From Massilia sp. H6 (GTDB taxonomy: Bacteria > Pseudomonadota > Gammaproteobacteria > Burkholderiales > Burkholderiaceae_D): a DNA stretch of 64,000 bases. The stretch lies in contig NZ_CP103371.1 of the NCBI RefSeq assembly GCF_024802625.1, positions 3,534,001 to 3,598,000 of the forward strand, written 5' to 3'. The notes under the pieces were generated by a model. It made no database searches and was not told where the DNA came from. It saw nothing but the letters and a program-made list of their open reading frames with translations. Below, one piece after another: positions 28,116 to 36,589 of this stretch; the first letter of the stretch is position 1; every line of letters starts with the position of its first letter. Both the position numbers and the translations under genes were made by a program.

Positions 28116-28571
28116 TCACGGCTCGCTACGGTCGAGATCAACGATCAGCGCTTCCATCTCGCCGATCTCCTTGCGCTGGGTAGCAATGATGGCGTCTGCC
28201 ATCTCGCGCACGCGGGGATCGCGAATGTGCGCCCGCTCGCTGGTCATGATGGCAATCGAATGGTGTGGGATCATGGCACGCATGTAGGAGACATCGTCGA
28301 CCGTTTCCTGGCTGCGTACCAGCCAGAGCGATGCAGCAATCACGATGGCTGCGCCGATAAAGATGGCCGCATTCGCTTTTTTGTTCTTGTACATGTGCCT
28401 CATGAATCCGAGCATGATGATGGCCATAGCAGCCCCCATCAAGAGCGCCATCCAGGCACGTGTCTGGCTGAAGTAGATGTGCGCCGCCTCGTAGGTCGTC
28501 AGGTAAGTGAGCGCATACATGACCAGCGTCGAACTCAGGATCATCAAGCCGAAACGTGCGTAAGCATTCAT
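28116..28571 (-). CDS. DUF305-family membrane protein
   Basis: 151 residues. There are three hydrophobic segments (about 7-27, 38-57 and 69-86) followed by a DUF305-type C-terminal domain: YMRAMIPHHSIAIMTSERAHIRDPRVREMADAI. The HH pair, Met residues and acidic helix suggest a ferritin-like or metal-related fold; the family often sits near copper genes. A GGGAG site precedes the ATG. No copper genes are adjacent here. Confidence 0.82.
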   Translation of the reverse strand: MNAYARFGLMILSSTLVMYALTYLTTYEAAHIYFSQTRAWMALLMGAAMAIIMLGFMRHMYKNKKANAAIFIGAAIVIAASLWLVRSQETVDDVSYMRAMIPHHSIAIMTSERAHIRDPRVREMADAIIATQRKEIGEMEALIVDLDRSEP

Positions 28572-28768
28572 TTTTTTCTCCCACTATCCATGAAATGTTT
28601 TTCGGACCCTGCATGATGTCCGTTTTAAACAAAGCGTGGCGCAGGCAAGGGGCCGAAAGCAGATGACGCCGGACCTCGCACGCTGGCCGATTGTCGCGTT
28701 CGCCCATGCTATCCTGCGCCGAACGAGGCAGGCCTGCCTGCCTTCCATGAACCAGGAGAGAAGTGGGG

Positions 28769-30064
28769 ATGAAGCGGCAAAACCGATGGTGGCTCGCGCT
28801 GGCAGGATTGGCCGTGCTGGCGCTCACCGCACTCTGGCTTGCGTGGCATCCCGCCTTGCCACCACTGGATGCGCCCGCCCGCATCGACACCGCCCTCGTC
28901 GAGCGCGGCGCCAACCTGGCGCGCCTGGGCATGTGCGCGTCGTGCCACACCGCCGACCCGGCACGGCCTTTCGCTGGCGCCCTAGCGCTGGCCACCCCGT
29001 TCGGCACCGTCTACAGCACCAATATCACGCCCGACGCGCGCACCGGCATCGGCGCCTGGAGCGAGCAGGCGTTTACCCGCGCCATGCGCCAGGGCGTCGC
29101 GCGCGACGGCCACCTGCTCTACCCCGCCTTCCCCTACAACCACTACGCACAGCTGGCGCAGGACGATATCCGCGCGCTGTATGCGTTTATCATGACGCGG
29201 CCGGCGCTCACTGCCCCCGCCCGCGACAACGACCTGCACTTCCCGTTCGGCTTCCGTCCACTCGTGGCTTTCTGGAACCTGCTCTACCTCGACGACGCGC
29301 CCTGGCAGGCCGACTCGCGCCAGTCTGCCGAATGGAATCGCGGCGCCTACCTGTCCAACGCGCTGGCCCATTGCAGCGCGTGCCACACGCCGCGCACGCT
29401 GCTCGGAGGCCTCGACCTGGAGCGCCAGCTAGGCGGCGGAGAATCCGGCGGCTGGTACGCGCCGGCGCTGAATGCTGACGCGCCTTCTCCCATGCCCTGG
29501 ACGCATGAACACCTGCTGCGCTACCTGCGTACCGGCATCGCACCCGGCCATGCAATCGCCGCCGGACCGATGCAGGACGTGGCGGCCCAGCTCGGACAAT
29601 CCGATCCGCAAGACGTGGCCGCCATCGCCACCTACATCCACGGTTTCCTGCGCCAGGCGCCCGCGCGCGCCACGCCGGCGCCCAAGCCCGGCGCCCTGCC
29701 GGTCCCCGCTGCCGGCGGCCCGGATGCGGCGCAGATGCGCCTCGGCTACCAGGTGTATGCGATGGCGTGCGCGCGTTGCCATGGCGCTGGCCGCGGCGCC
29801 AGTTCCGGCAGCGCCCTGCCGCTGCAGCAAGCCAGCGCGCTGTACCACCCCGACCCGCGCAACCTGCTGCACATCGTCCGCCAAGGCATCGCGCCACCTG
29901 GCGGCGAGCCGGGACGCGCGATGCCGGGCTTTGGCGCGCTGCTCGACCACGCGCAGCTGACCGCGCTGGCGGCTTACCTGCGGCGCTACGGCGCCGGGGC
30001 CGAGCCATGGCCGAAACTTGCGAATGGCGTAGAGGACTCGATCCAGGAAGCGAAACAACCATGA
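28769..30064 (+). CDS. Three-haem cytochrome c of a molybdenum hydroxylase
   Basis: 431 residues. An N-terminal signal anchor (7-27) is followed by three class I cytochrome c domains with haem sites C56/C59/H60 (CASCH), C202/C205/H206 (CSACH) and C334/C337/H338 (CARCH). Cytochromes of this kind pass electrons from periplasmic dehydrogenases to the respiratory chain. The following two genes encode the iron-sulfur and molybdenum subunits, and the 4-base ATGA overlap with the first shows a shared message. The ATG at 28769 has AGGAGA upstream; a GTG two codons earlier is an alternative. Confidence 0.92.
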   Translation: MKRQNRWWLALAGLAVLALTALWLAWHPALPPLDAPARIDTALVERGANLARLGMCASCHTADPARPFAGALALATPFGTVYSTNITPDARTGIGAWSEQAFTRAMRQGVARDGHLLYPAFPYNHYAQLAQDDIRALYAFIMTRPALTAPARDNDLHFPFGFRPLVAFWNLLYLDDAPWQADSRQSAEWNRGAYLSNALAHCSACHTPRTLLGGLDLERQLGGGESGGWYAPALNADAPSPMPWTHEHLLRYLRTGIAPGHAIAAGPMQDVAAQLGQSDPQDVAAIATYIHGFLRQAPARATPAPKPGALPVPAAGGPDAAQMRLGYQVYAMACARCHGAGRGASSGSALPLQQASALYHPDPRNLLHIVRQGIAPPGGEPGRAMPGFGALLDHAQLTALAAYLRRYGAGAEPWPKLANGVEDSIQEAKQP

Positions 30065-30552
30065 CCACTTACCGCCTGCAGGTCAACGGCAAGCCGCACA
30101 CGGTCGATGTCGATGCGGACACCCCGCTGCTCTACGTGCTGCGCAACGACCTGAAGCTCAATGGCGCGAAATTCGGCTGTGGACTCGGGCAGTGCGGGGC
30201 GTGTACGGTGATGCTCGACAAGGCGCCGGTGCTGTCCTGCCTGCTGCCGGTGTCGCTGGTCGGCACGCGCGCCGTGCGCACGGTGGAAAGCCCGGGCACG
30301 CGCTGGGTTCCGAGCGTGGTGCTGCAGCAGGCCTTCATCGACGAGCAGGCGGCGCAGTGCGGCTACTGCATCGCCGGCATGATCATGCGCGCCACCGCGC
30401 TGTTCGAACGGGTGGCCGCGCCGACCGATGAGCAGATCCGCGACTGGATGCAGCCCAATTTGTGCCGCTGCGGCACCCACCTGCGCATCCTGCGCGCGGT
30501 GCGGCGCGCCGCCGACGTGCTGGCGGCCCAACCGGTACGCAAGCTGCGATGA
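30061..30552 (+). CDS. 2Fe-2S subunit of a molybdenum hydroxylase (IorA type)
   Basis: 163 residues with two [2Fe-2S] clusters: plant-ferredoxin-type C40, C45, C48, C60 (CGLGQCGAC) and the second-domain C100, C103, C135, C137 (CGYC, CRC). It matches the small subunit of isoquinoline 1-oxidoreductase and related xanthine-oxidase-family enzymes and carries electrons from the molybdenum site to the cytochrome encoded upstream. It overlaps both neighbours by 4 bases. Confidence 0.94.
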   Translation: MTTYRLQVNGKPHTVDVDADTPLLYVLRNDLKLNGAKFGCGLGQCGACTVMLDKAPVLSCLLPVSLVGTRAVRTVESPGTRWVPSVVLQQAFIDEQAAQCGYCIAGMIMRATALFERVAAPTDEQIRDWMQPNLCRCGTHLRILRAVRRAADVLAAQPVRKLR

Positions 30553-32753
30553 ACACACTCCCCACACACCCGGGACGGCGCCGCTTTCTTGGCGCTAACG
30601 GCTACCTGATGCTGTCGTTCGCGCTGCCATCGCAGCTGCACGCCCAGGGCGCCGGGCTGCCGGGTAGCCTGCAGCAGACACCCTGGCTGGACGCCTGGAT
30701 CCGGGTCGGCGCCGACAACCGCGTCACCGTCTTTACCGGCAAGGCCGAGCTGGGCCAGGGCATCAAGACCGCGCTGCTGCAGGTGGCCGCGCACGAACTG
30801 CAAATCGATCCCGGACGCCTCTTGATGGTCACCGCCGACAGCGACCGCACCCCCGACGAAGGCTATACCGCCGGCAGCAATTCGATGCAGCACAGCGGCA
30901 CCGCACTGCGCCATGCCGCGGCCCAGGTGCGCGCCCTGCTCTTGCTGCGCGCGGCCACCCGCCTGGCGGTGCCGGCCGCGGCCCTGGTGCAGTCCAACAG
31001 CGTGTTTCGCGCGCCCGATGGCCGCCGCGTCAGCTTCGGCGAACTGGTGGCCGGCGCCCAACAGCATGTGCGCGCCACCAGCGCCCTGCCCCCGCGCCAG
31101 TCCGGTGCCCCGCGCTATGCCGGCGTGACGCTGGCGCGCATCGACATTCCCGGCAAACTCAAGGGCCAGCTCGCCTACGTGCACGACCTGCGCCTGCCCG
31201 GCATGGTGCATGCGCGCGTGGTGCGCCCGCAGTCGCCGTCGGCGCGGCTGCTCGCGGTCGATACCGCGCAGGTGGCGCGCATGCCCGGCGTGCTGGAGAT
31301 CGTGCGCGACGGCCGCTTCCTGGCGGTGGTGGCCGACGAGGAGTGGCGCGCAGTGAAGGCGGCGGCGGCGCTGGCGCGCGCCGCGCGCTGGGAGCAGCTC
31401 GATTTGCCGCTGGCCGGCAAGGACGTGGCCTCGCTGGTGCGCAGCCTGCCGTCGCAGCCGCGGCAAGTTCTCGCACGCGGAACAGCCGGCGCGGCCGGGA
31501 CCACCCTGCGCGCCAGCTATACGCGTCCGTTCCAGCTGCATGCCTCGCTCGGCCCATCCTGCGCCGTCGCGCAACTGGAACAAGGCCGCTATACCGTCTG
31601 GACGCATTCGCAGGGCGTGTTCCCGCTGCGCGCGGCGCTGGCCGAACTGCTCGGGGCGCCCGAGGAAGCGATCCGCTGCGTCCACATGGAGGGCTCCGGC
31701 TGCTATGGCCATAACGGCGCCGACGACGCCGCGGCCGACGCGGTGCTGCTGGCGCGCGCCTTTCCCGGCAGCCCGGTGCGGGTGCAGTGGATGCGCGAGG
31801 AAGAGCATTGCTGGGAGCCCTACGGCCCGGCGATGCTGGCCGAGGTGCAGGCCACGCTGGACGCAGCCGGCAAGATCGTCGACTGGCAATACGAGGTCTG
31901 GAGCCAGCCGCACAATACGCGTCCCGGCAAGGCCGGCAACCTGCTGGCGGCCACCCACCTGGCACGGCCGTTCACGCCGCCGCCGCCGCAAGCGATCCCG
32001 CAGCCGCAGGGCGGCGGCGACCGCAACGCCATTCCGTATTACACGCTGCCGAACGCGCGCGTGACCCACCGCTTCCAGGCGGCCGGGCCAGTGCGCACCT
32101 CGGCCCTGCGTTCGCTCGGCGCCTACTGCAATGTGTTCGCCATCGAGAGCTTCATGGACGAACTGGCGCGCGCCGCCAGGGCCGACCCGGTAGCCTTCCG
32201 CCTGCGCCACCTGCAGGATGCACGCGCGATCGAGACGGTGCGGCTGGCGGCCGCCAGATTCGGCTGGGACGGCTACCAGAAGACGGCCCGGCGTGGCCGC
32301 GGCTTCGCCTTCGCCCGCTACAAGAACCTGGCCGCCTACTGCGCGATCGCGCTGGAGGTCGAGGTGGTGCTCGACACCGGCCTGGTACGCATCACGCGCG
32401 CGGTCGCCGCCGTCGACTGCGGCGAGATCGTCAGCCCGGACGGGGTGCGCAACCAGATCGAGGGCGGCATTCTCCAGGCGTGCAGCTGGACCCTGCTCGA
32501 AGGCGTGCGCTTCGACGCCAGCCGGGTGCTCACGCAGGACTGGGCGAGCTATCCGATCCTGCGCTTCAAAGGCGTGCCGGACCGGGTCGAGGTGCACCTG
32601 CTGGACCGCCCCGGCCAGCCATATCTCGGTACCGGCGAAGCCGCGCAAGGCCCGGCCGCCGCGGCGCTGGCCAATGCGGTGGCCGATGCCGTGGGCGTGC
32701 GGGTGCGCGACCTGCCGCTGGATCGGGCGCGCATGCGCACCCATGCCGGATAG
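30549..32753 (+). CDS. Molybdopterin-binding large subunit of a periplasmic hydroxylase (IorB type)
   Basis: 734 residues. The N-terminus carries a twin-arginine-like signal (GRRRFLGANGYLMLSFAL). The molybdenum-binding architecture of the xanthine oxidase family follows, with TGKAELGQGIKTALLQ, GSGCYGHNGADDAA and the active-site Glu E697 in GTGEAAQG. It resembles the isoquinoline 1-oxidoreductase beta subunit, which hydroxylates N-heterocycles or oxidises aldehydes. The substrate cannot be read from sequence. Usual homologues are about 750-780 residues. No xdhC-type maturation gene lies next to it. Confidence 0.9.
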   Translation: MNTLPTHPGRRRFLGANGYLMLSFALPSQLHAQGAGLPGSLQQTPWLDAWIRVGADNRVTVFTGKAELGQGIKTALLQVAAHELQIDPGRLLMVTADSDRTPDEGYTAGSNSMQHSGTALRHAAAQVRALLLLRAATRLAVPAAALVQSNSVFRAPDGRRVSFGELVAGAQQHVRATSALPPRQSGAPRYAGVTLARIDIPGKLKGQLAYVHDLRLPGMVHARVVRPQSPSARLLAVDTAQVARMPGVLEIVRDGRFLAVVADEEWRAVKAAAALARAARWEQLDLPLAGKDVASLVRSLPSQPRQVLARGTAGAAGTTLRASYTRPFQLHASLGPSCAVAQLEQGRYTVWTHSQGVFPLRAALAELLGAPEEAIRCVHMEGSGCYGHNGADDAAADAVLLARAFPGSPVRVQWMREEEHCWEPYGPAMLAEVQATLDAAGKIVDWQYEVWSQPHNTRPGKAGNLLAATHLARPFTPPPPQAIPQPQGGGDRNAIPYYTLPNARVTHRFQAAGPVRTSALRSLGAYCNVFAIESFMDELARAARADPVAFRLRHLQDARAIETVRLAAARFGWDGYQKTARRGRGFAFARYKNLAAYCAIALEVEVVLDTGLVRITRAVAAVDCGEIVSPDGVRNQIEGGILQACSWTLLEGVRFDASRVLTQDWASYPILRFKGVPDRVEVHLLDRPGQPYLGTGEAAQGPAAAALANAVADAVGVRVRDLPLDRARMRTHAG

Positions 32754-32814
32754 GGCTGACGGCGCGCTGCTACCCATGCCGCATGACTTGATGCTTTTGC
32801 ACCCCGCAGCTGTC

Positions 32815-32841
32815 TTGACAGGCCGTCTGCGCGTTTAGAAT
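32815..32841 (+). promoter_or_regulatory. Promoter-like sequence before the lipoprotein pair
   Basis: TTGACA (32815-32820) and TAGAAT (32836-32841) are near-consensus but only 15 bases apart. The lipoprotein ATG follows at 32892 after GGGAGC. Confidence 0.5.
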
Positions 32842-32891
32842 GGCGGCGCCTGCCTGATGCGGCAGGCCAACGACAACGACTAGGGAGCAAC

Positions 32892-33761
32892 ATGCTGAAG
32901 AAGACAATGGTGGCCGGCGCGGTTGCGCTCGGCCTGGCCGGCTGCGCGGCGCCGACGCGCATACCGCTCGATGCCGCGGCACGCGACAAGCTGGCGCAGG
33001 TCCGGGTGGTGCACGCACTGGCCCAGGATGAAATCGTGGTGCGCGCTCCGGCGGCCGGTGCCAGCGCCGCAATGGGTGGGGGCTTGATCGCTGCCATCAT
33101 CGATTCGAAGATCGGCGAGGTGCGCCAGAACAAACTGCAAGGTACGCTAGCGCCCTTCTATGCCTCGGTGGACGATTTCAACTTCCGCTCGCTGTTCGCT
33201 GGTTCCCTGGAAAGCAGCCTGCGCGAAGAGAAGACCCTGCGTTTCGGCGCCATCGAGCATGCCGCACAAAACCTGCTGCATGCCGAAGCCGAGGCGCAGC
33301 GCAAGGCGCTCCCGGAAGGCCAGGGACTGATGCTCGGCACCACCTCGTATACGTTCTCGCCCGACTTCAGCCGCTTGAGTGTAGCGACCCAGGTCCAGCT
33401 CAACCAGTCGGGCAAGGAAGACCCGGTCTTCAAGAACACCTATTTCTACCAGTCGGCGCCGGTGGGCGCCGGCGAGGCAGAGTCCCTTGCACTGTGGGCC
33501 GACAAGGACGGCGCGCGCTACCGCGAGGCTGCACGGGAGAGCGTCGTGCAAATCCTGAAGATGCTGCGCATGGACCTCGCCGCAGGCGCCGCCGACGCTG
33601 CGCCGGGACCGCAGCTTGCGCTGACGGCGCTCGGGACGCCGGTCAACGTTGCGGTCAAGGGACCGGCACTCGAGGACGGCGCCAACCGCGCCATCGTGCG
33701 CCACACCGACGGCACACTGTATTCGCTGCCGCACACCACCACCGGAGGACTGCCGCAATGA
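32892..33761 (+). CDS. Hypothetical lipoprotein, 289 aa
   Basis: 289 residues. A lipoprotein signal with lipobox LAGC places the acylated Cys at residue 18. The segment AAGASAAMGGGLIAAIIDSKI is hydrophobic and Gly/Ala rich and may insert in a membrane or mediate assembly. The rest is mixed alpha/beta with no domain I can name. It overlaps the next exported protein by 4 bases, so the two are made together, probably for an envelope role. Confidence 0.8.
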   Translation: MLKKTMVAGAVALGLAGCAAPTRIPLDAAARDKLAQVRVVHALAQDEIVVRAPAAGASAAMGGGLIAAIIDSKIGEVRQNKLQGTLAPFYASVDDFNFRSLFAGSLESSLREEKTLRFGAIEHAAQNLLHAEAEAQRKALPEGQGLMLGTTSYTFSPDFSRLSVATQVQLNQSGKEDPVFKNTYFYQSAPVGAGEAESLALWADKDGARYREAARESVVQILKMLRMDLAAGAADAAPGPQLALTALGTPVNVAVKGPALEDGANRAIVRHTDGTLYSLPHTTTGGLPQ

Positions 33762-34333
33762 ACAAGCACATCCTTATTGCCGCGGCATCGTCGGCATTCG
33801 CCCTGGGCGCCCTGCCCGCGCTGGCCGCCCAGGAAAAGACGCCGCTGGTGTTCGACGCAAGCGTCAGCGACGCCACGCCCGCATTGCGCAAGGACGCCTG
33901 CAAGCTCAATATCCTGGGCATCAGCGACGAGCGCTTTTCGAAGGGCGGCATTGGCGCCGATTCGCCGGTGGCCACCGATGCGCCGCAAGCATGGGTCGGC
34001 ACCGGGCTGGAATCGCTCAAGGCCTATGGCTACACGGTCGGGCGCAGCAGCGCGCCGGTAGCGGGTGCGCTCAATCTCGACGTGCGCCTGATCCGTGCCT
34101 ACACCTGGCTGGGCCACATGCGCATCAACGGCATGGTGGCGGCGGACGTCACGCTGGTGTCGCCATCGGGCAGCCGTACGCGCAAGTTCCGCGCCAGCGG
34201 CAGCAAGAGCAATATGATGAACGCGAACTCGGAACACGTCACCGCGCTGAACTACGCCTTCAACCACATGGTGCACCAGATGGCGGCGGGACTTTCCAGC
34301 GAGTGCGCCGGCGCCACGATCGCGGCGCGCTAG
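33758..34333 (+). CDS. Exported hypothetical protein coupled to the lipoprotein
   Basis: 191 residues with a signal peptide (1-23, ending ALA). The mature part has GTGLESLKAYGYTV and VRLIRAYTWLGHMRINGMVAADVTLV, reminiscent of YajG-like outer-membrane-associated proteins, but this is a weak resemblance. Two Cys (46 and about 184) could pair. It starts inside the stop of the upstream lipoprotein gene (ATGA). Confidence 0.75.
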   Translation: MNKHILIAAASSAFALGALPALAAQEKTPLVFDASVSDATPALRKDACKLNILGISDERFSKGGIGADSPVATDAPQAWVGTGLESLKAYGYTVGRSSAPVAGALNLDVRLIRAYTWLGHMRINGMVAADVTLVSPSGSRTRKFRASGSKSNMMNANSEHVTALNYAFNHMVHQMAAGLSSECAGATIAAR

Positions 34334-34341
34334 CAGCCATC

Positions 34342-34369
34342 GCCTCACCGGCCGGACGGCCGGTGAGGC
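34342..34369. terminator. Hairpin between convergent genes
   Basis: A 12-bp perfect stem (GCCTCACCGGCC with GGCCGGTGAGGC) with loop GGAC lies between the exported-protein gene and the TauE gene. There is no T run on either side; it may act with both transcripts. Confidence 0.5.
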
Positions 34370-34381
34370 TCCGGTGCATTG

Positions 34382-35185
34382 TCAGTTCACGGCTTTCCAG
34401 AACATGTAGGCCGCCAGCGCATACAGGATCACCGCAAAGATCTTCTGCAGCCGGCGCACCGGCATCTTGTGCGCGGTGCGCGCGCCGAGCGGCGCCATGG
34501 TCACGCTGGCCAGCGCGATGATCGCCAGTGCCGGCAGGTAGACGAAGCCGAGCGAATACGCCGGCAGCCCGGTCTCGCCCCAGCCGTGATAGACGTTCGA
34601 GATGGTGCCCGACAGCGCGATCGGAAAGCCCAGCGCGGCGCTGGTGGCCACCGCATTCTGAATGCGTACGCCGCACCAGGTCATGAAGGGCACCGACACG
34701 AAGCCGCCGCCCGCCCCCACGATGCCCGACAGGGTGCCGATCACGCCGCCCGCCGCGAACATGCCCGGCGCGCCCGGCAGCGCGCGCGCGGCCGCCGGCT
34801 TTTTCCCGATCAGCATCTGGGTCGCCGAAAAGGCGACGAACACGCCGAAGAACAGCGCCAGCACCGGGGCCTGCATCTGCTTGCCGATCCAGGGCCCGAT
34901 CCAGGAGCCCAGCAAGATGCCGGGCGCGAGCTGCCTGACCACCGGCCACAGCACCGCGCCATGCTGGTGGTGGGCGCGCACCGACGACAGCGAGGTAAAC
35001 AAGATGGTGGCCAGCGAGGTGGCGATCGCCATGTGGATCGTCAGTTCGGGGGAGAAACCGCGCGCGGTGAAGATCATCGTGATAAAGGGCACCAGCACCA
35101 TGCCGCCGCCGATGCCGAGCAAGCCGGCCGCGAAGCCTCCGAACGTTCCCATCGCCAGCAGCGCCAGGATCAGGCCGATGTCCAT
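34382..35185 (-). CDS. TauE/SafE-family membrane transporter
   Basis: 267 residues with about eight membrane segments. The duplicated family motif is visible: FAAGLLGIGGGMVLVPF in the first half and GTLSGIVGAGGGFVSVPFM in the second. TauE/SafE proteins are thought to export sulfite, sulfoacetate or related anions. The ATG at 35185 overlaps the stop of the EVE gene (TGATG), indicating coupling. The substrate is not known. Confidence 0.9.
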   Translation of the reverse strand: MDIGLILALLAMGTFGGFAAGLLGIGGGMVLVPFITMIFTARGFSPELTIHMAIATSLATILFTSLSSVRAHHQHGAVLWPVVRQLAPGILLGSWIGPWIGKQMQAPVLALFFGVFVAFSATQMLIGKKPAAARALPGAPGMFAAGGVIGTLSGIVGAGGGFVSVPFMTWCGVRIQNAVATSAALGFPIALSGTISNVYHGWGETGLPAYSLGFVYLPALAIIALASVTMAPLGARTAHKMPVRRLQKIFAVILYALAAYMFWKAVN

Positions 35186-35655
35186 CAGCGCTTCCCTTCT
35201 CTTGACAGGGCGACGATGGTGTTCCACTGCGCGCTCGTGACCGGCGAGATCGACAGCCGGCTGCCCTTGCGCAGCAATTCCATGTCTTCGAGTGCCGGAT
35301 AGGTGCGCAGTTCGGCCAGCGGCAGGTAGCGTCCGGCCTCGACCGCGCGCACATCGACCGAGATCCAGCGCGGCTGCTCGGGGGTCGCCTTGGGATCGTG
35401 GTAGCGCGAGGCGGCGTCGAACTGGGTCGCGTCCGGATACGGGCTGCTCGCCACTTCGGCCAAGCCCGCCACGCCCGGCAGCGCGCAGCTGGAGTGATAG
35501 AACAGGATGCCGTCGCCGACCGACATCGCGTCGCGCATGAAGTTGCGGGCCTGGTAGTTACGTACGCCGTACCATGCCACGGTGCTTGCCGGCGCGGCCA
35601 GCACGTCATCGAAACTGACTTCGTCAGGCTCGGATTTCATCAACCAATAGCGCAC
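35185..35655 (-). CDS. EVE-domain protein
   Basis: 156 residues beginning VRYWLMKSEPDEVSFDD, the classic EVE-domain opening. WYGVRNYQARNFMRDAM and ILFYHSS follow. EVE domains are PUA-like and thought to bind modified bases in nucleic acids. The GTG at 35655 is preferred because GGAGG precedes it and it matches the family N-terminus; ATG codons upstream lie in the 6S RNA region. Its place downstream of zapA and 6S RNA is common in betaproteobacteria. Confidence 0.9.
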   Translation of the reverse strand: MRYWLMKSEPDEVSFDDVLAAPASTVAWYGVRNYQARNFMRDAMSVGDGILFYHSSCALPGVAGLAEVASSPYPDATQFDAASRYHDPKATPEQPRWISVDVRAVEAGRYLPLAELRTYPALEDMELLRKGSRLSISPVTSAQWNTIVALSREGKR

Positions 35656-35688
35656 CGCGCCTCCATAGAACCAATGCGCCGGGCGCAC

Positions 35689-35723
35689 AAAAAAAAACGG
35701 CTGCGTACCAAGGTGCGCAACCG
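35689..35723 (-). terminator. Terminator downstream of 6S RNA
   Basis: An 8-bp stem (minus strand CGGTTGCG with CGCAGCCG, one G-U pair) is followed by nine T. It lies just beyond the 3' end of the predicted 6S RNA and before the EVE gene. Confidence 0.85.
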
Positions 35724-35732
35724 CTCGTATGT

Positions 35733-35910
35733 AGTGCCCCGCCTGTGCCGTTATTGCCGGCATCCCGAACCAAAAGGCTCAAGGTGGTCGCAGTCAGCTC
35801 AATTTCGGGTTCGTCAAACTAGTGACGATCGCGCCCACCAAGCATTGTTCCACAACCTATGCGAAAGAATGGTTCAAGGAATATATGGCAAATCTCGAAC
35901 ACCGCAGGGT
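35733..35910 (-). ncRNA. ssrS: 6S RNA
   Basis: About 178 bases directly downstream of zapA, the conserved place of ssrS. The 5' end CCCTGC pairs with GCGGGG at the 3' end to close the molecule. The 3' half contains ACTGCGACCACCTTGA and a GGTTCGGGATGCC stretch, which closely parallels the 3' half of E. coli 6S RNA. A promoter with TTGACT and TAAACT 16 bases apart starts at 35910, and a T-run terminator follows. 6S RNA mimics an open promoter and sequesters sigma70-RNA polymerase in stationary phase. The ends are predicted from promoter and pairing, so an error of a few bases is likely. Confidence 0.87.
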
Positions 35911-35917
35911 AGACGCC

Positions 35918-35945
35918 AGTTTACTACGATGGACTGCGAAGTCAA
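35918..35945 (-). promoter_or_regulatory. Sigma70 promoter of 6S RNA
   Basis: Minus-strand TTGACT (35945-35940) and TAAACT (35923-35918) have a 16-base spacer. The start is predicted 7 bases downstream at A35910. The -35 lies just beyond the zapA stop. Confidence 0.65.
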
Positions 35946-35957
35946 ACGAATTCAGGC

Positions 35958-36269
35958 TCAGCCGAGATTTTCCTGCGGCGCCAGCGCGCCGTCGAGCACC
36001 GTGTGCATCACTTCGAGTTTCTGCTTGACTTCCAGGATCGACATGTCCGACAACGGCCCCTGGGGCGACTTCACTGACAGGAATTCGGCGGCGACGCTCA
36101 GCGCCGCCATCACGGCGATACGGTCGGTTCCCTTGACCTTGCCCGAGTCGCGCAGCGCGCACATCTTACCGTCGAGGTAATGGACGGCCTCGCGCAGCGT
36201 GCGCTCTTCGCCATCGCGACAGGCCAGCCGATACGACTGGCCCATGATGGTGCAATCGAGATGGATCAT
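35958..36269 (-). CDS. zapA: Cell division protein ZapA
   Basis: 103 residues. It binds FtsZ and promotes bundling of protofilaments at the Z ring. Family features include the N-terminal IMGQSYRLAC followed by VHYLDGKMCALRDSGKVKGTDRIAVMAALSVA and a C-terminal helix for dimerisation. It overlaps the upstream ZapB-like gene by 4 bases and is followed by 6S RNA, the usual arrangement. Confidence 0.93.
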   Translation of the reverse strand: MIHLDCTIMGQSYRLACRDGEERTLREAVHYLDGKMCALRDSGKVKGTDRIAVMAALSVAAEFLSVKSPQGPLSDMSILEVKQKLEVMHTVLDGALAPQENLG

Positions 36270-36550
36270 TGGGTGGCCTCGCTGTCGTGGGGAGCCTGCG
36301 CGGAGCTCGCTTGTGGAGCGTCGGGCGCAGCGCCGTCGGCGTCAGCGGCCTGCGCCTCTGGTGCCGGGAACTGCTCGAGCAGGGCTTCGACGCGGCTCTG
36401 GGCCAGCAGCATGCGCTCCTTGAAGCTGAGGTTCTCGGCGCTCAGCAGGCTGTTGGCCTGGCGCAGCAGGTAGTTCTCGGCACGCAATGACTGGGTCAAT
36501 TGGGCGAGCCTGTCGATTTTGTCGGAGAGGTCTTGGAATTCGGAAATCAT
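36266..36550 (-). CDS. ZapB-like coiled-coil protein (TIGR02449 type)
   Basis: 94 residues. Residues 4-62 are a continuous coiled coil (DKIDRLAQLTQSLRAENYLLRQANSLLSAE), and the tail is Ala/acidic and disordered. Small coiled-coil proteins encoded before zapA are thought to act with the Z ring. The ATG has no ribosome site; the -10 box sits 6 bases upstream, so the message may be leaderless. It overlaps zapA (ATGA). Confidence 0.85.
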   Translation of the reverse strand: MISEFQDLSDKIDRLAQLTQSLRAENYLLRQANSLLSAENLSFKERMLLAQSRVEALLEQFPAPEAQAADADGAAPDAPQASSAQAPHDSEATQ

Positions 36551-36555
36551 TCAAC

Positions 36556-36585
36556 ACTATAGGTCTGAGAAGGTTTTTCAGTCAA
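36556..36585 (-). promoter_or_regulatory. Promoter of the zapB-like/zapA operon, probably leaderless
   Basis: TTGACT (36585-36580) and TATAGT (36561-36556) with an 18-base spacer on the minus strand. The distance from -10 to the ATG at 36550 is 5 bases, so +1 coincides with the start codon. Confidence 0.65.
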
Positions 36586-36589
36586 CCGT

